64,000 nt of DNA from Actinomadura sp. CNU-125 (GCF_001942465.1 NZ_MKJY01000055.1:1-64000); one strand, 5' to 3'; positions 35,728 to 44,494 are shown, numbered from the stretch's first letter. Numbers and translations: made by a program. Notes: a model not told the origin generated them from the sequence alone.

Positions 35728-36999
35728 ATGCCCCACCCGACAGCGACACCTCCGAGCCGCTACGCCGACCTGTCCCGGGCCGAGCTCGCGGTCGTCGTCC
35801 CCGAACTGCTCCTGATCGGGCAGCTCATCGACCGTTCCGGGATGGCCTGGTGCATCTCCGCGTTCGGCCGGGAGGAGATGGCGCGGATCGCCATCGAGGA
35901 GTGGGCGGCCTCGAGCCCGATCTACACCAGGCGTATGCAGCGGGCGCTCGGCTACGCGCCGGAGGTCCCCGGGAAGGGCGACGTACCCACGATCTTCAAG
36001 GGGCTGCAGCTCGACATCGGTGCCCCGCCCCAGTTCATGGACTTCCGCTACACCGTCCACGACCGCTGGCACGGCGAGTTCCACCTCGACCACTGCGGCG
36101 CCCTGATGGACGTCGAGCCGATGGGCGAGGACTACGTCCGGTCCATGTGCCACGACATCGAGGACCCCACCTTCGACGCGACCGCGGTCGCGACCAACCC
36201 GAAGGCGCAGGTGCGGCCCGTCCACCGGCCACCCCGCCGGCCCGCGGACCGGCACCCGCACTGCGCCTGGACCGTGATCATCGACGAGTCGTACCCGGCC
36301 GCGCAGGGCATCCCGCTGCTCGCCGACAACCAGCGGTCCCGCGCCGCGAACCTTGAGCTCGCGCCGATCGACCCCACCGACGACGGCCGCGCCGACTACT
36401 CCGGCCCGCTGCTCGGCGACCTCGACTTCGCCGCCTTCTCGTGTTCCGCCCTGGTCCGGATCGCCGACGAGGTGTGCCTGCAGATGCACCTGCTGAACAG
36501 GGCCTTCACCCTCTCCGTGGCCGCGCGGGCCGCGGACGCCGCCGAACTGCTCCGGATCCGCCGCAAGCAGCTCGTGGGCATCGCCGGCATCGCCGCGGAA
36601 CGGCTCGCCGGCGCCCTCGACCTGCCGGACGGTCCGGCGGGGGCGGCCCGCCTCCTAGCGGTCCACCCGCTCCTCAACCCCGCGGCCTACGTCGACGCGG
36701 ACGTCCACGCGGACCCCGACGGCGCGGGTGTCACCGTCCGTCCGTCCCCCGCACACGCGGACGGCGCGTGGATCGAGCTGTGCGGCCCCGACTGGACGGT
36801 TCCGCTGCAGGCGATCGTCCGCACCGTGGACCCCCACCTCGACGTGGAGGCCGCCGGCACCGCCGACGAGTGGCGGCTGACCGTCGTCCGGCGCGACCGG
36901 CCGACGTCCGAGGCCGACGAGGTCGCCGTCGTCCGGTTCAGCACCGGCAGCCGCTTCGCCTTCGAGCCGCGCCGCTCCCTGCCGATCACCCCCGTCTGA
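35728..36999 (+). CDS. Conserved protein of unknown function in the lipid region
   Basis: 423 residues from ATG 35728 with an AAGGAGG ribosome site. I do not recognise a named family. Visible: FGREEMARIAIEEWAASSPIY, IFKGLQLDIGAPPQFMDFR, and a dense cluster RWHGEFHLDHCGALMDVEP whose His, Asp and Cys residues could bind metal; a second CHDIEDPTFDAT segment lies nearby. No signal peptide or membrane segment. Follows the F420-dependent enzyme, so a metal-dependent or hydrolytic function in the same pathway is possible. Confidence 0.7.
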   Translation: MPHPTATPPSRYADLSRAELAVVVPELLLIGQLIDRSGMAWCISAFGREEMARIAIEEWAASSPIYTRRMQRALGYAPEVPGKGDVPTIFKGLQLDIGAPPQFMDFRYTVHDRWHGEFHLDHCGALMDVEPMGEDYVRSMCHDIEDPTFDATAVATNPKAQVRPVHRPPRRPADRHPHCAWTVIIDESYPAAQGIPLLADNQRSRAANLELAPIDPTDDGRADYSGPLLGDLDFAAFSCSALVRIADEVCLQMHLLNRAFTLSVAARAADAAELLRIRRKQLVGIAGIAAERLAGALDLPDGPAGAARLLAVHPLLNPAAYVDADVHADPDGAGVTVRPSPAHADGAWIELCGPDWTVPLQAIVRTVDPHLDVEAAGTADEWRLTVVRRDRPTSEADEVAVVRFSTGSRFAFEPRRSLPITPV

Positions 37000-37113
37000 C
37001 CTGCCGGAGCGGGGAGCCGTGCGGCTCGCCGAGCCGGGAAGACCTCAACGTGCGGATGTCCAAGGCTGCTCGTTCGGTATCGATCGTGAGCCCTGGACCG
37101 ATTCGGCGCGCTC

Positions 37114-37353
37114 ATGGACTTTTGCGAGGCTCTGATCCCGGCCCCTCCCGCCCGGCGTGCCTACCTCGAACCGGATGCGGGACAGAGCGAGGTGCTGCTG
37201 GCGTCCATCGATGCCGGGATTCGCGGTCTCCCCGGAACCCTTTACCGGCTTCGCTACCAGACGGCGAGGGAAACGCCCTGGGTGCAGCACATCGGCGACG
37301 CCGAGTTCCTCGCCGCCTGGCTGGAGCATCCCCGCTTCCGCATGATCAAGTAG
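37114..37353 (+). CDS. Small hypothetical protein
   Basis: 79 residues, MDFCEALIPAPPARRAYL to HPRFRMIK. Composition and codon use look coding (GC-rich third positions), but there is no clear ribosome site and no recognised family; it may be the C-terminal fragment of a larger lost gene. The 110 bases after it, to the next gene, hold nothing recognisable; a short GC hairpin (GAGCCG-TGC-CGGCTC type) near 37015 may terminate the preceding operon. Confidence 0.4.
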   Translation: MDFCEALIPAPPARRAYLEPDAGQSEVLLASIDAGIRGLPGTLYRLRYQTARETPWVQHIGDAEFLAAWLEHPRFRMIK

Positions 37354-37462
37354 CTGCCGGAGGAGCGATGCTCGACCAGCCCGTCCGAGCTCGGCGCCGA
37401 AAGCTGCCTTGGCCGCCTTGAGAACTTTGGAGTGGGGTGATGTACGGGAAAAGCAGGGCCCT

Positions 37463-37741
37463 TCAGTTCGGGAGCACCTCTAGGCCCAGGACTATGCGAC
37501 CATCGGGAGAGGTGTACAGAGAACGGTCGTCGGCATGGTCGGGGGCGTAGGGACCGATGGCCGCGCCGGGGAAGGAGTAGAGCGTTCCGACGAGGCGCGC
37601 TGAGCGATCCGTGCCGTTGGCGGTATAGCCGACGTAGAGCGCATACTGATCTCGTTGGCGTGATGTGTTGATGCGCGTCGCCCTCAACGTGTGGACCGAT
37701 GAGACCTCTGAGCCGGCCAGTTGCCGCAATGCCCGCGTCAC
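37463..37741 (-). CDS. Small unknown protein ending the biosynthetic operon
   Basis: 92 residues from GTG 37741, whose start overlaps the glycosyltransferase stop (GTGA). Sequence VTRALRQLAGSEVSSVHTLR, then YALYVGYTANGTDRSARLVG and a final IVLGLEVLPN. Mixed alpha/beta with a Tyr-rich centre; no Cys, no signal peptide. Not recognised. The overlap shows it is translated with the glycosyltransferase. Confidence 0.55.
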   Translation of the reverse strand: MTRALRQLAGSEVSSVHTLRATRINTSRQRDQYALYVGYTANGTDRSARLVGTLYSFPGAAIGPYAPDHADDRSLYTSPDGRIVLGLEVLPN

Positions 37742-38862
37742 CCGGCCGAGTGTGAAGCCGCGAGCTTCACACTCCTCCTCCTTGCCGCGACGTCCCGCCG
37801 TATGCGCTGTTCCAGGAAAGCCGCCGCCTGCTCGGCGGCCCGAAAAGGCCCGGAATGTACTTTGGCGACCTCGTCCGGCGGGAGCGCCAGAAGGCGCTCG
37901 ACCTCCGAGAGGACTTCGCTCAGGTCGCTCCCTGAGGTGACGGCAGCGAACTGATGGAAGAATTCCGGAGTGTACTCCATCCATTCGGGGCCGTTGTGGC
38001 GGATCGAAAGCACTGGTGTGCCGAGCGAGACGGCCTCTGTGATCTGCATGAAGCCGTGTTTCACGATCGCCAGCTTCGACCGCCGCAGCAAGTCGAACAG
38101 GACCGGATCTGCGGGGGGTGCGATGACCCGGGTTCGTACGCGCGGCCGGAGCTCGCCGAGCCGTGCTCGCAGCGTCTCTGGGTTGCGTGACAGGAACAGC
38201 AGTGTCGGGCCGTCGGCGTCCAGAGACGCCGCCACGTCCAGGGCGACGCGTTCGACCTTGACGTCGTAGGCGAAGATCGTTACCAGGGGTTCGTCACTGA
38301 TTTCCAAGTCGTCCAGGAGGTCGTTGGCGGCGTTGGGCACGTCGTCGACGAACGGCGGTACCTGGCGTACGCATTTCGGTGCGTCACTCCAGTGGAACGA
38401 CGTCGGCCCGGTCAGGACCATCGCGTCGGCGAGGCCGTTCTGCCCGTACCACATCTGCTCGGCGAGGAAGTCGCCGTAGGCGTTGTCGAAGATGACGGTG
38501 GGCAGGTCGAGTTCTGCCGTGCACATGGCGGTTTCCAGAAACATTCCGCTCAGTGGAGCTTCGCCTATCACCAGCAGGTCGGGGGCGAGTTCGGTGAGTC
38601 GGTCCAGCATTTGCGACCTGTTCTGGTCGTTTTCGGAAAGGCCGAAGGCTGCGTTATCGTGCTGCATCGGGGTGAACGGCAGTTCTACGAACTTGATGCC
38701 CGGTGGCTCCGGTGCGGGCAAGTTCATGCCGTGGGGTGCGAGCAGAACTTCGTGTCCGCGTTCGGCCAGCGCGGTCCCCACTCGTACGCAGCGTTTGTAG
38801 ACGCCTATCATCGATTCTTTACCGTCATTTATCCAGTAGTAGGCGACCATGAGTACGCGCAT
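37738..38862 (-). CDS. GT-B fold glycosyltransferase
   Basis: 374 residues, cytoplasmic. N-terminal RVLMVAYYWINDGKESMIGV acceptor domain; C-terminal nucleotide-sugar domain with TLLFLSRNPETLRARL and KHGFMQITEAVSLGTPVLSI, the MurG/GT28-like pattern where a conserved H-G-x-x-T-E segment binds the sugar nucleotide. Five bases after the prenyl-synthase-fold gene. Likely donors are the UDP-xylose or ADP-heptose made by the cluster, but this is inference. Confidence 0.75.
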   Translation of the reverse strand: MRVLMVAYYWINDGKESMIGVYKRCVRVGTALAERGHEVLLAPHGMNLPAPEPPGIKFVELPFTPMQHDNAAFGLSENDQNRSQMLDRLTELAPDLLVIGEAPLSGMFLETAMCTAELDLPTVIFDNAYGDFLAEQMWYGQNGLADAMVLTGPTSFHWSDAPKCVRQVPPFVDDVPNAANDLLDDLEISDEPLVTIFAYDVKVERVALDVAASLDADGPTLLFLSRNPETLRARLGELRPRVRTRVIAPPADPVLFDLLRRSKLAIVKHGFMQITEAVSLGTPVLSIRHNGPEWMEYTPEFFHQFAAVTSGSDLSEVLSEVERLLALPPDEVAKVHSGPFRAAEQAAAFLEQRIRRDVAARRRSVKLAASHSAG

Positions 38863-38866
38863 CGAT

Positions 38867-39817
38867 TCATCCTTTCACCGGAATGTCGTGCGTTTCGGGG
38901 GAACGCTGTGCCGCTTGCAGGGCGTATCCCGAGAGGTCCGTCAGTCGGACGTCGCCGTATGGGCGTGCCATGTCGGGCAGTGCGGTGTAGGCCGCTTCCA
39001 GTTCATCGAGGTGAAGGCCGAAGGCTGTCGCGGCTTCACGCGCGCTCGGATACAGCAGCCAGAAGTTGGGCTGGCCCCGTGCTCGATCGTCTTCGAGGTC
39101 GTGCAAATCATTGATGACCTGCGAAACAAAAAATGTCCGGGCCAGGAATTTTGTGACCGCCTGTGCCTCGGCGACGTCGGCCAGAACCGGGCCGTAGATG
39201 ATCGAACTGTAGGCCCCCATCTTTCCTGCGACCATGTGCAGGTAGTCCAGATGTTCGTTCGGGCCGATCCCGTGGAGTTCCCGAGTTGCGGAGGCCAGCG
39301 TCTCGTGCAATTGCCGCACCTGCGGATCGTCCAGGTGACGGGTTCCTTCGGCTAGCAGGGCCGCCGCAGTGCATATGGTGAGCCCCCGGGCGGTATCGCT
39401 GCCTCTGGCACGGAGCATCACCCCGTAGAAGGTTTCGTATCCGCCCTTGTAATCCAGGTGCCCGTCGATGACGTCGTCGAGCATTCGCAGTGCCTGGTAG
39501 GCCAGCAGCGGGGAGGCGAGCCGACGGCCTAGTTCCGCCGGACCGACCCGCAGAGCCGCGGCCAGAGCGACCAGATCGATCAGCGTCCAGTCGCAGCGGC
39601 GCGCGTACTCGAGGGTCTCCCGCGACAGCGTTTCCAGGTCGGGCCACCGCCGTTGGGCCGGAGCCATGAAAGTGGCCAGTAGTTGATCACGTGCCCGTCG
39701 TACCTCCTTCAGGAGAGTGCCGCGCTGTCCCTCGGTGTCGGCGTAGAAGCTGTCCTTCGCGGGTTTGTGGGCTTCGTTCAGCCCGGCCAGGCGCTCGTAC
39801 AGATCAGGAGGCAGCAT
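38867..39817 (-). CDS. Isoprenoid-synthase-fold (polyprenyl synthetase-like) protein
   Basis: 316 residues, all helical. First Asp-rich motif MLDDVIDGHLD near residue 115 and second FFVSQVINDLHDLEDD near residue 235 are at the right spacing for class I prenyl synthases; the second motif starts with Asn in place of Asp. A prenyl diphosphate synthase would supply a lipid carrier or prenyl group; alternatively it could be a terpene cyclase-like or prenyltransferase-like enzyme. Start overlaps the GT9-like gene by 14 bases. Confidence 0.65.
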   Translation of the reverse strand: MLPPDLYERLAGLNEAHKPAKDSFYADTEGQRGTLLKEVRRARDQLLATFMAPAQRRWPDLETLSRETLEYARRCDWTLIDLVALAAALRVGPAELGRRLASPLLAYQALRMLDDVIDGHLDYKGGYETFYGVMLRARGSDTARGLTICTAAALLAEGTRHLDDPQVRQLHETLASATRELHGIGPNEHLDYLHMVAGKMGAYSSIIYGPVLADVAEAQAVTKFLARTFFVSQVINDLHDLEDDRARGQPNFWLLYPSAREAATAFGLHLDELEAAYTALPDMARPYGDVRLTDLSGYALQAAQRSPETHDIPVKG

Positions 39818-41489
39818 CGGCGGCCGCCTTCCGCGCCAGAAGCAGGCCTGACAGGTTGCTCGTTGCGATGTCCCGGTACCAGCGGACCAGCGCGTTGGCC
39901 AGGTCTGTCGGTCGGTGGTACTGCGCGGACTCGGCTGCGGGCGGCGGTGTGACGGGTAGGCCGTCGGTCAGCCACGCGACGTCGGGTGGTGTCGCACGGG
40001 TCAGGACGGTCACCAAGTCGTGCGCCAGCTTGGTCTCCTCCGCCAGCGGCAGCAGGGCGCCGGGCTCCTCGTCGTGCAGGTAGTGGCGCACGGCCTCGTC
40101 GATTCGGGCGATCCGTTCTGCCCAGGTCGCCGCCTGCCGGTCCAGCGGTTCGGTGCGGGCGTGGGAGAGCATGGCGGACGCGGCCTGCACCACGCGCTCC
40201 GCGAACGGCCTCTGGTCTCCCATGAACGGGACGGTGACGGCCGGCGCCGCCACGCTGAACCATGCCGAATGCTCCGGCAGTGCCATCGACACCTGCGGGA
40301 CGCCCGCCATAGCCGCCACATGGGTGGTGAAGGTGTCGGGCCCCAGGAACAACTCGGCGTCGCGAACGCTCGCGAAGGTATGCGCGAGGTCGGTGTCGGC
40401 CTCCACCGTGACGGCTTGGACCGGTGAGCCGTCCCGGATCGCGTCGGCCGTCCGGGCGACCAGTTCCCGACCGGCCGGGTCGGGAGCGCTCAGCAGCCGT
40501 ACCTCGGTGACGGCGTCGGTGGTCGCGGCCAGCCGCGCCACGATCTCCGCGTAGAACCGCGGCGGCAGCATCAGGCTCGGCTTGGAGGTCAGGACCTGCA
40601 GCACCACCCGGCCGCGTCGTGGCATGCGGGCGGCCCGCCATGGCCCGTCCGGCGCGTCCACGGCCCGGTCGCCCGCTCCGCCCGGCAACACACGGCCCGC
40701 CATCCACCGGCTCTCCGACCAGCGGCTCTCAGGCAGACCGTCCGGATAGCGCAGCCCGTAGGTGACCTGGTCGGACGGGTCCAGCAAGCGTCCCCCGGCA
40801 CACTGCATCGACCAATGTCCGGCGAACGCGAGTCCGGGCGGGCCGATGTAGACGGCCTCTCCGGGAGTGGTGTCGAAGTCGATGTGCAGATACGCCGTCC
40901 GGGCCCGCTCCGCGCCCGGCAGTTCGGTGACGCGGTGCAGCGCTGCCAGGCAGCCCGTACCGTCAACGGGACGGGCCCCCTCGTACCAGGTCCACAACCC
41001 TGGACGCTCGGACGCCACCTCCAGTTCGACGCCCGTCGCCATCGCGCGCTCGGCGAGTGCCCGCGCCAACAGCAGTTCGTCACCGAGCCCGATCGTCGGC
41101 CCTACCTGCACGACTAGCCGCCGCACGGACGACGGGTCGAGGCGGGCGACATGGCAGATCGGCTCGGGCGGCACAGGGAAGGAGCCGCGCAGAGCCGCTC
41201 CGATCGAGCTCACCAAAGAACGGGCCGCCGCCGCCGGAGCGTCGGCACCGGCGGCGCCGAAGACGGGCATGAGGACCGAGAGCACCTCGGGTCGCACGAG
41301 GGAATCCTCGGAACCTTCGTCGGCGAGGTCGGCGAGCAGTGCGCCGATCTTCTTCTGCGCGCTGCGCACGGTGCTTTGGTTGCCCACGGACAGTGGACGA
41401 TTGGCGAGCGTGTGAAGGATCCCGTACAACTCACGGACCCGGGCGTACTCTGTCCAGCGCACGAGTGACACGTCTTCGGCGGTGGTCAT
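39804..41489 (-). CDS. GT9-like (heptosyltransferase-type) glycosyltransferase
   Basis: 561 residues, longer than typical GT9 enzymes owing to a 140-residue helical N-terminus. The Rossmann domains begin at VVQVGPTIGLGDELLLARAL; the C-terminal part has VVLQVLTSKPSLMLPP and LFLGPDTFTTHVAAMAGVPQ, the pattern of ADP-heptose:acceptor heptosyltransferases. The gmhA and hldE genes in the divergent operon could make its donor. Overlaps the LVPVPR gene by four bases (ATGA). Confidence 0.7.
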   Translation of the reverse strand: MTTAEDVSLVRWTEYARVRELYGILHTLANRPLSVGNQSTVRSAQKKIGALLADLADEGSEDSLVRPEVLSVLMPVFGAAGADAPAAAARSLVSSIGAALRGSFPVPPEPICHVARLDPSSVRRLVVQVGPTIGLGDELLLARALAERAMATGVELEVASERPGLWTWYEGARPVDGTGCLAALHRVTELPGAERARTAYLHIDFDTTPGEAVYIGPPGLAFAGHWSMQCAGGRLLDPSDQVTYGLRYPDGLPESRWSESRWMAGRVLPGGAGDRAVDAPDGPWRAARMPRRGRVVLQVLTSKPSLMLPPRFYAEIVARLAATTDAVTEVRLLSAPDPAGRELVARTADAIRDGSPVQAVTVEADTDLAHTFASVRDAELFLGPDTFTTHVAAMAGVPQVSMALPEHSAWFSVAAPAVTVPFMGDQRPFAERVVQAASAMLSHARTEPLDRQAATWAERIARIDEAVRHYLHDEEPGALLPLAEETKLAHDLVTVLTRATPPDVAWLTDGLPVTPPPAAESAQYHRPTDLANALVRWYRDIATSNLSGLLLARKAAADAAS

Positions 41490-41788
41490 CGGCGGCTCTC
41501 GGCGTCTCTCGCGGCGACCGGCACGTCCGGGCGCTCGAGCGGCCGCACAGAAGACGCGAGGGAGGACAACAGCGACGACATCTGCTCACCTGCCCAGTCG
41601 ACTTCGCCGCCGGTGGGCAGGAGCGCCAGCTGGTCGAGCAGGCTTCGGGGGACCGGAACCAGCTCGAAATTCTCTTCTTGTGAGCCGAGCTCGCCGACCA
41701 GTGTGTCGTTGTTGCGCATCGAACGCGCGTAGTGCAGCAGCCATTCCCTGCTGAGTTGCAGGAAGAACGAGTCGGAGAAGGCGGTCAT
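41486..41788 (-). CDS. Small LVPVPR-motif protein 2
   Basis: 100 residues from ATG 41788 with a GGGAGG ribosome site; the start overlaps the stop of its paralogue. Helical N-terminus (FLQLSREWLLHYARSM), then ENFELVPVPRSLLDQL, followed by a variable acidic-to-basic tail. It shares EWL-x2-Y and E-x-F-x-LVPVPR-x-L with the protein encoded just upstream, so the two are duplicated. No known family recognised. Situated directly after a radical SAM gene, it could be a maturase substrate, an adaptor or a carrier. Confidence 0.65.
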   Translation of the reverse strand: MTAFSDSFFLQLSREWLLHYARSMRNNDTLVGELGSQEENFELVPVPRSLLDQLALLPTGGEVDWAGEQMSSLLSSLASSVRPLERPDVPVAARDAESRR

Positions 41789-42048
41789 CACGACCTCCCG
41801 GTGATATTCGCTACCGGAAGTGTTCGACGCCGCCTTGCGGTGGCGGTCGAGCGGTCGCTCCTGCGTCGTGGTGCCGCCGCGTCCGCTGTGCCTGGACGGA
41901 GGCGCTCGAACAAAGGGCGGGGCACGGGAACGAGCACGAACTCCTCTTCCGGACGGGTTCGCAGTCGCTCCGCGAGCTGCGGTGCATGTTCGAGCAGTTC
42001 CCGATACTGGGCCAGCCATTCGCCGGCCAGGTCGTCGATTGAATCCAT
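41788..42048 (-). CDS. Small LVPVPR-motif protein 1
   Basis: 86 residues from ATG 42048, preceded by AAGGAGAA. N-terminal helix DDLAGEWLAQYRELLEHAP, then EEEFVLVPVPRPLFERL and an Arg/Ser/Thr-rich tail ending LPVANITGRS. Paralogue of the next gene. The tail, being unstructured, basic and variable, would fit a modified core peptide, but also a simple linker. Lies 74 bases after the radical SAM gene in the same operon. Confidence 0.65.
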   Translation of the reverse strand: MDSIDDLAGEWLAQYRELLEHAPQLAERLRTRPEEEFVLVPVPRPLFERLRPGTADAAAPRRRSDRSTATARRRRTLPVANITGRS

Positions 42049-42122
42049 GCCTTCTCCTTGTAGATCCGCCGATATTGGTGGAAGCGCATTCGTGGCCTCG
42101 ATGGTCCGGCTCCGGGCGCGTC

Positions 42123-43307
42123 CTACAGGTAGTAGTCCCCAATCCGAGCACCGGCCGGTGCGGCCTCGCCGGTCTCCCGCAGAGAGTCGACCCATCGGTT
42201 GGCGGAGTTGTAGATGCAGGTGATGTTGCGGCACTCATGGGCGGCGTCGAATGCCTCGACGTGCGCGTGCGTGCGGGCCCCGGTCGCGAGGAGCGGGCGC
42301 ACGCCGGCGTAGGCATCGGCGTCGCCCAGCCGGTCCTTCGGGTCTCCCCGGTAGGCGGCGCACCCGTACACGCCCGTAGGCGTCAGCACCTGACGGAAGA
42401 AGTGCATGGCGCAGCGGGAGGGCTGGTCGCGCAGATGGCTGTCGGCGCCTTTCCCCGCCGCGTCGAGGTTGAGACTCTCCAGAACCTGGAAGGCCGGTGC
42501 TCGAAGCGTGCGGGCCTTTTCGAGTTGACCGGCCAGTTCGGCGTGCAGCCGCTCCCCTTCGGCACCGGATGGCCAGGCGATGGTCTCGGCACCTTCCGCA
42601 TCTCGCTGGAGCATGGGCTTGAAGGAGATGTAGTCGAATCCGCTGTCCTTGGCCAGGGCGGCCGCAGCGGCGATCTCGTGGACGTTGGTCTTCAGCGGAC
42701 GCCCGTTCGGTGCGCTCAGCCCCGGCCAGGAAACGATGAACGAGAATCCCCACTTGGCCGCGGGATTGACCTTCTTGGCGTCGCGGACGGACTGGCAGAT
42801 CTCTTCCAGCCGCACCGGGCGCACCGGCTGGTGCATGGCCTGGAAGGTCTCATCGCTGCCGGCGTCCAGGGAGAGCCTTACCCAGTCGCCCTCGGTGAGG
42901 TAGGGGGCGACCCGGCGCAGTTTCTCCGGGCGGCCGCCGTTGCTGACGATCGCGCACTGGAGGCCCAGCATCTTGATCACTTCGACGACGTTCGCGAAGT
43001 GAGGGTGCGCGGTGGGCTCCCCACCGCCGATGAGGATCACCGAACGCAGCCCGGCCAGCGTCATCGACGCCAGGGAACTGACCACCACTCCCAGGTCGTA
43101 GCCAGGTCCGGAGTTGAGGATTTCGTAGTCGATACAGTGGTCGCACCTGTAGTTGCAGGCGGTGGTCAGATCGAGGTTGATGGAGATCGGCGCACCGGCG
43201 GGAAAGTCGGCGTCCTTGTTCGCCAGTGCGGTGACTACATCATCTACGTGGTCCGTGATGTGGGGCTGCTGGAGTTTTGTGACAAAGTCATGTTCGCTCC
43301 TGGGCAC
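42123..43307 (-). CDS. Radical SAM enzyme with Cys-rich C-terminus
   Basis: 394 residues from GTG 43307 (AGGAG 7 bases upstream). Radical SAM cluster motif CNYRCDHC near residue 51, GGGEPTAHP (SAM-binding GGE), and SLDAGSDETFQAMH. The C-terminal part holds further Cys residues (SRCAMHFF, GVYGCAAYRGD, HECRNITC) in a SPASM-like arrangement, suggesting one or two auxiliary iron-sulfur clusters. Such enzymes often modify peptides, and adjacent small proteins and an NHLP-like gene support that; sugar-modifying radical SAM enzymes also exist. Start lies 20 bases inside the end of the oxidoreductase gene. Confidence 0.82.
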   Translation of the reverse strand: MPRSEHDFVTKLQQPHITDHVDDVVTALANKDADFPAGAPISINLDLTTACNYRCDHCIDYEILNSGPGYDLGVVVSSLASMTLAGLRSVILIGGGEPTAHPHFANVVEVIKMLGLQCAIVSNGGRPEKLRRVAPYLTEGDWVRLSLDAGSDETFQAMHQPVRPVRLEEICQSVRDAKKVNPAAKWGFSFIVSWPGLSAPNGRPLKTNVHEIAAAAALAKDSGFDYISFKPMLQRDAEGAETIAWPSGAEGERLHAELAGQLEKARTLRAPAFQVLESLNLDAAGKGADSHLRDQPSRCAMHFFRQVLTPTGVYGCAAYRGDPKDRLGDADAYAGVRPLLATGARTHAHVEAFDAAHECRNITCIYNSANRWVDSLRETGEAAPAGARIGDYYL

Positions 43308-44285
43308 TCTTTTGCTCCTGGTCGCTGTGATCGGATCCGGTCAACTCTTGCGGCAGGGAGCGTATTAGCTGCGCTCCGAGGTTCTCGTTGAGGATTATTG
43401 TTTGATATTCAACGGGGCTCTTGCCTGCGATTTTGGCGAGAAAGTCGTCGACTGACGTGCCCAGCGGATCCGCTATCCGGCGGTGGCTCCCATGGGAACG
43501 GAAGAACATCCGGTATCCATTGGTCATGTCGATCACACGCTCGGCGCGCATCCCATTGATCTCGTATGCCGCCGGGCGCGGCTGGCGCGGGGACGGCCGT
43601 AGCACGCACGTCACGTCGACGGCCCGGCATCGGTTGAAGCGCCGGTCCCCGAAGCGACGAAGCCAATGGTGAGCGCATCACCGAACTGTTCGCAGGCGAC
43701 CTGAGACACCTTGGTCACGGCGGGAGACACTGCCGTGAGCAGGCTGAGCACATGGGGAAGCGCCTCGGGCAGCATCCCGACTCCGGGCCGCGCCGGGGCG
43801 AGCTCCATCCGCAGTTCGCGTACCTTGGGCAGACGGTCCAGCCCGTGTAAATGCCGGAAATCCTCCAGAGTGTATGGCCATTGGGTATTGACATGAACGG
43901 TCAGTTCCCGTTTGGCGTAAGCAGCGATGAGGCCTACCACCTGTTCGTGATCCTCTGGGTTATGCCAGGAGGACAAAGGCTTCTCGCAAAGAACGTGCAG
44001 CCCGCGGTCCAGGGCGAGCCGCAGATATCGAAGATGCGTCTCCAGCGGGGAGCAGATGGCCACGGCGTCGATGGCGGCCTCGGCCAGCAGCCGCTCCGCG
44101 GACGGCCACGGCTCGCACACCACTCCCTGGCCCGCCAGTTCGGTGGCGGCGGCGTGCGCGCTGCGGGGACCGCTGGTGGCGAGCGCGGGGATTCGGGCTT
44201 TTGCGCGGGCAAGGTGTGCTGCTACGAAGGGGCCGGTGCCGTCACGTGTGCGGCAGGCGCCGATGAGACCCACGCGAACGGTCAC
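43288..44285 (-). pseudogene. Gfo/Idh/MocA oxidoreductase, one frameshift
   Basis: About 332 residues if one base is restored near 43645. From GTG 44285: VRVGLIGACRTRDGTGPF (Rossmann), AICSPLETHLRYLRLALDRG, LHVLCEKPLS (the EKP motif with catalytic Lys). The second part, one frame over, has the C-terminal family pattern YEINGMRAERVIDMTNGYRM and DPLGTSVDDFLAKI. Read as two genes the first would lack its C-terminal strand and the second its fold, so I treat them as one. Family members oxidise or reduce sugars with NAD(P). The start overlaps the NHLP gene stop (GTGA). Confidence 0.72.
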
Positions 44286-44494
44286 CGAGGGTCCCTGTCC
44301 GGCTGGGCGGGAAGCACGATGTGGATGACGTCCCGCCTGTCCGCGACAACTCGCACGTCGCATCCCGGCGGAATCAGGCCGAGTTCTTCCCGGCATGCGT
44401 CGACCGCGGAGGCGAGAAGCAATTCCCGGAAATCACGGTCGCGCATCGCGCGCGAGATCAGGCGGTCGCGAATCTCCGTCTCGTAGGGCAACAT
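44282..44494 (-). CDS. NHLP (nitrile hydratase leader peptide)-like small protein
   Basis: About 70 residues from ATG 44494 (TTG 44491 and ATG 44521 are alternatives; AGGAGG lies just before 44494). The sequence RDRLISRAMRDRDFRELLLA, then LIPPGCDVRVVADRRD and VIHIVLP has the helix-helix-strand pattern of NHLP leaders, including the D-x-x-H-x-VLP end. Classical precursors follow this with a cleavage site and core; here only eight residues (AQPDRDPR) remain, so it may be a leader-only carrier or regulatory protein. Overlaps the oxidoreductase start; located after the ABC exporter. Confidence 0.65.
   Translation of the reverse strand: MLPYETEIRDRLISRAMRDRDFRELLLASAVDACREELGLIPPGCDVRVVADRRDVIHIVLPAQPDRDPR

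Noticed and set aside
43288-43614. Separate small protein with a GTG start overlapping the preceding stop
   Set aside because: Its sequence is the C-terminal part of Gfo/Idh/MocA enzymes and the two pieces together have the normal length, so one frameshifted gene is the better reading.
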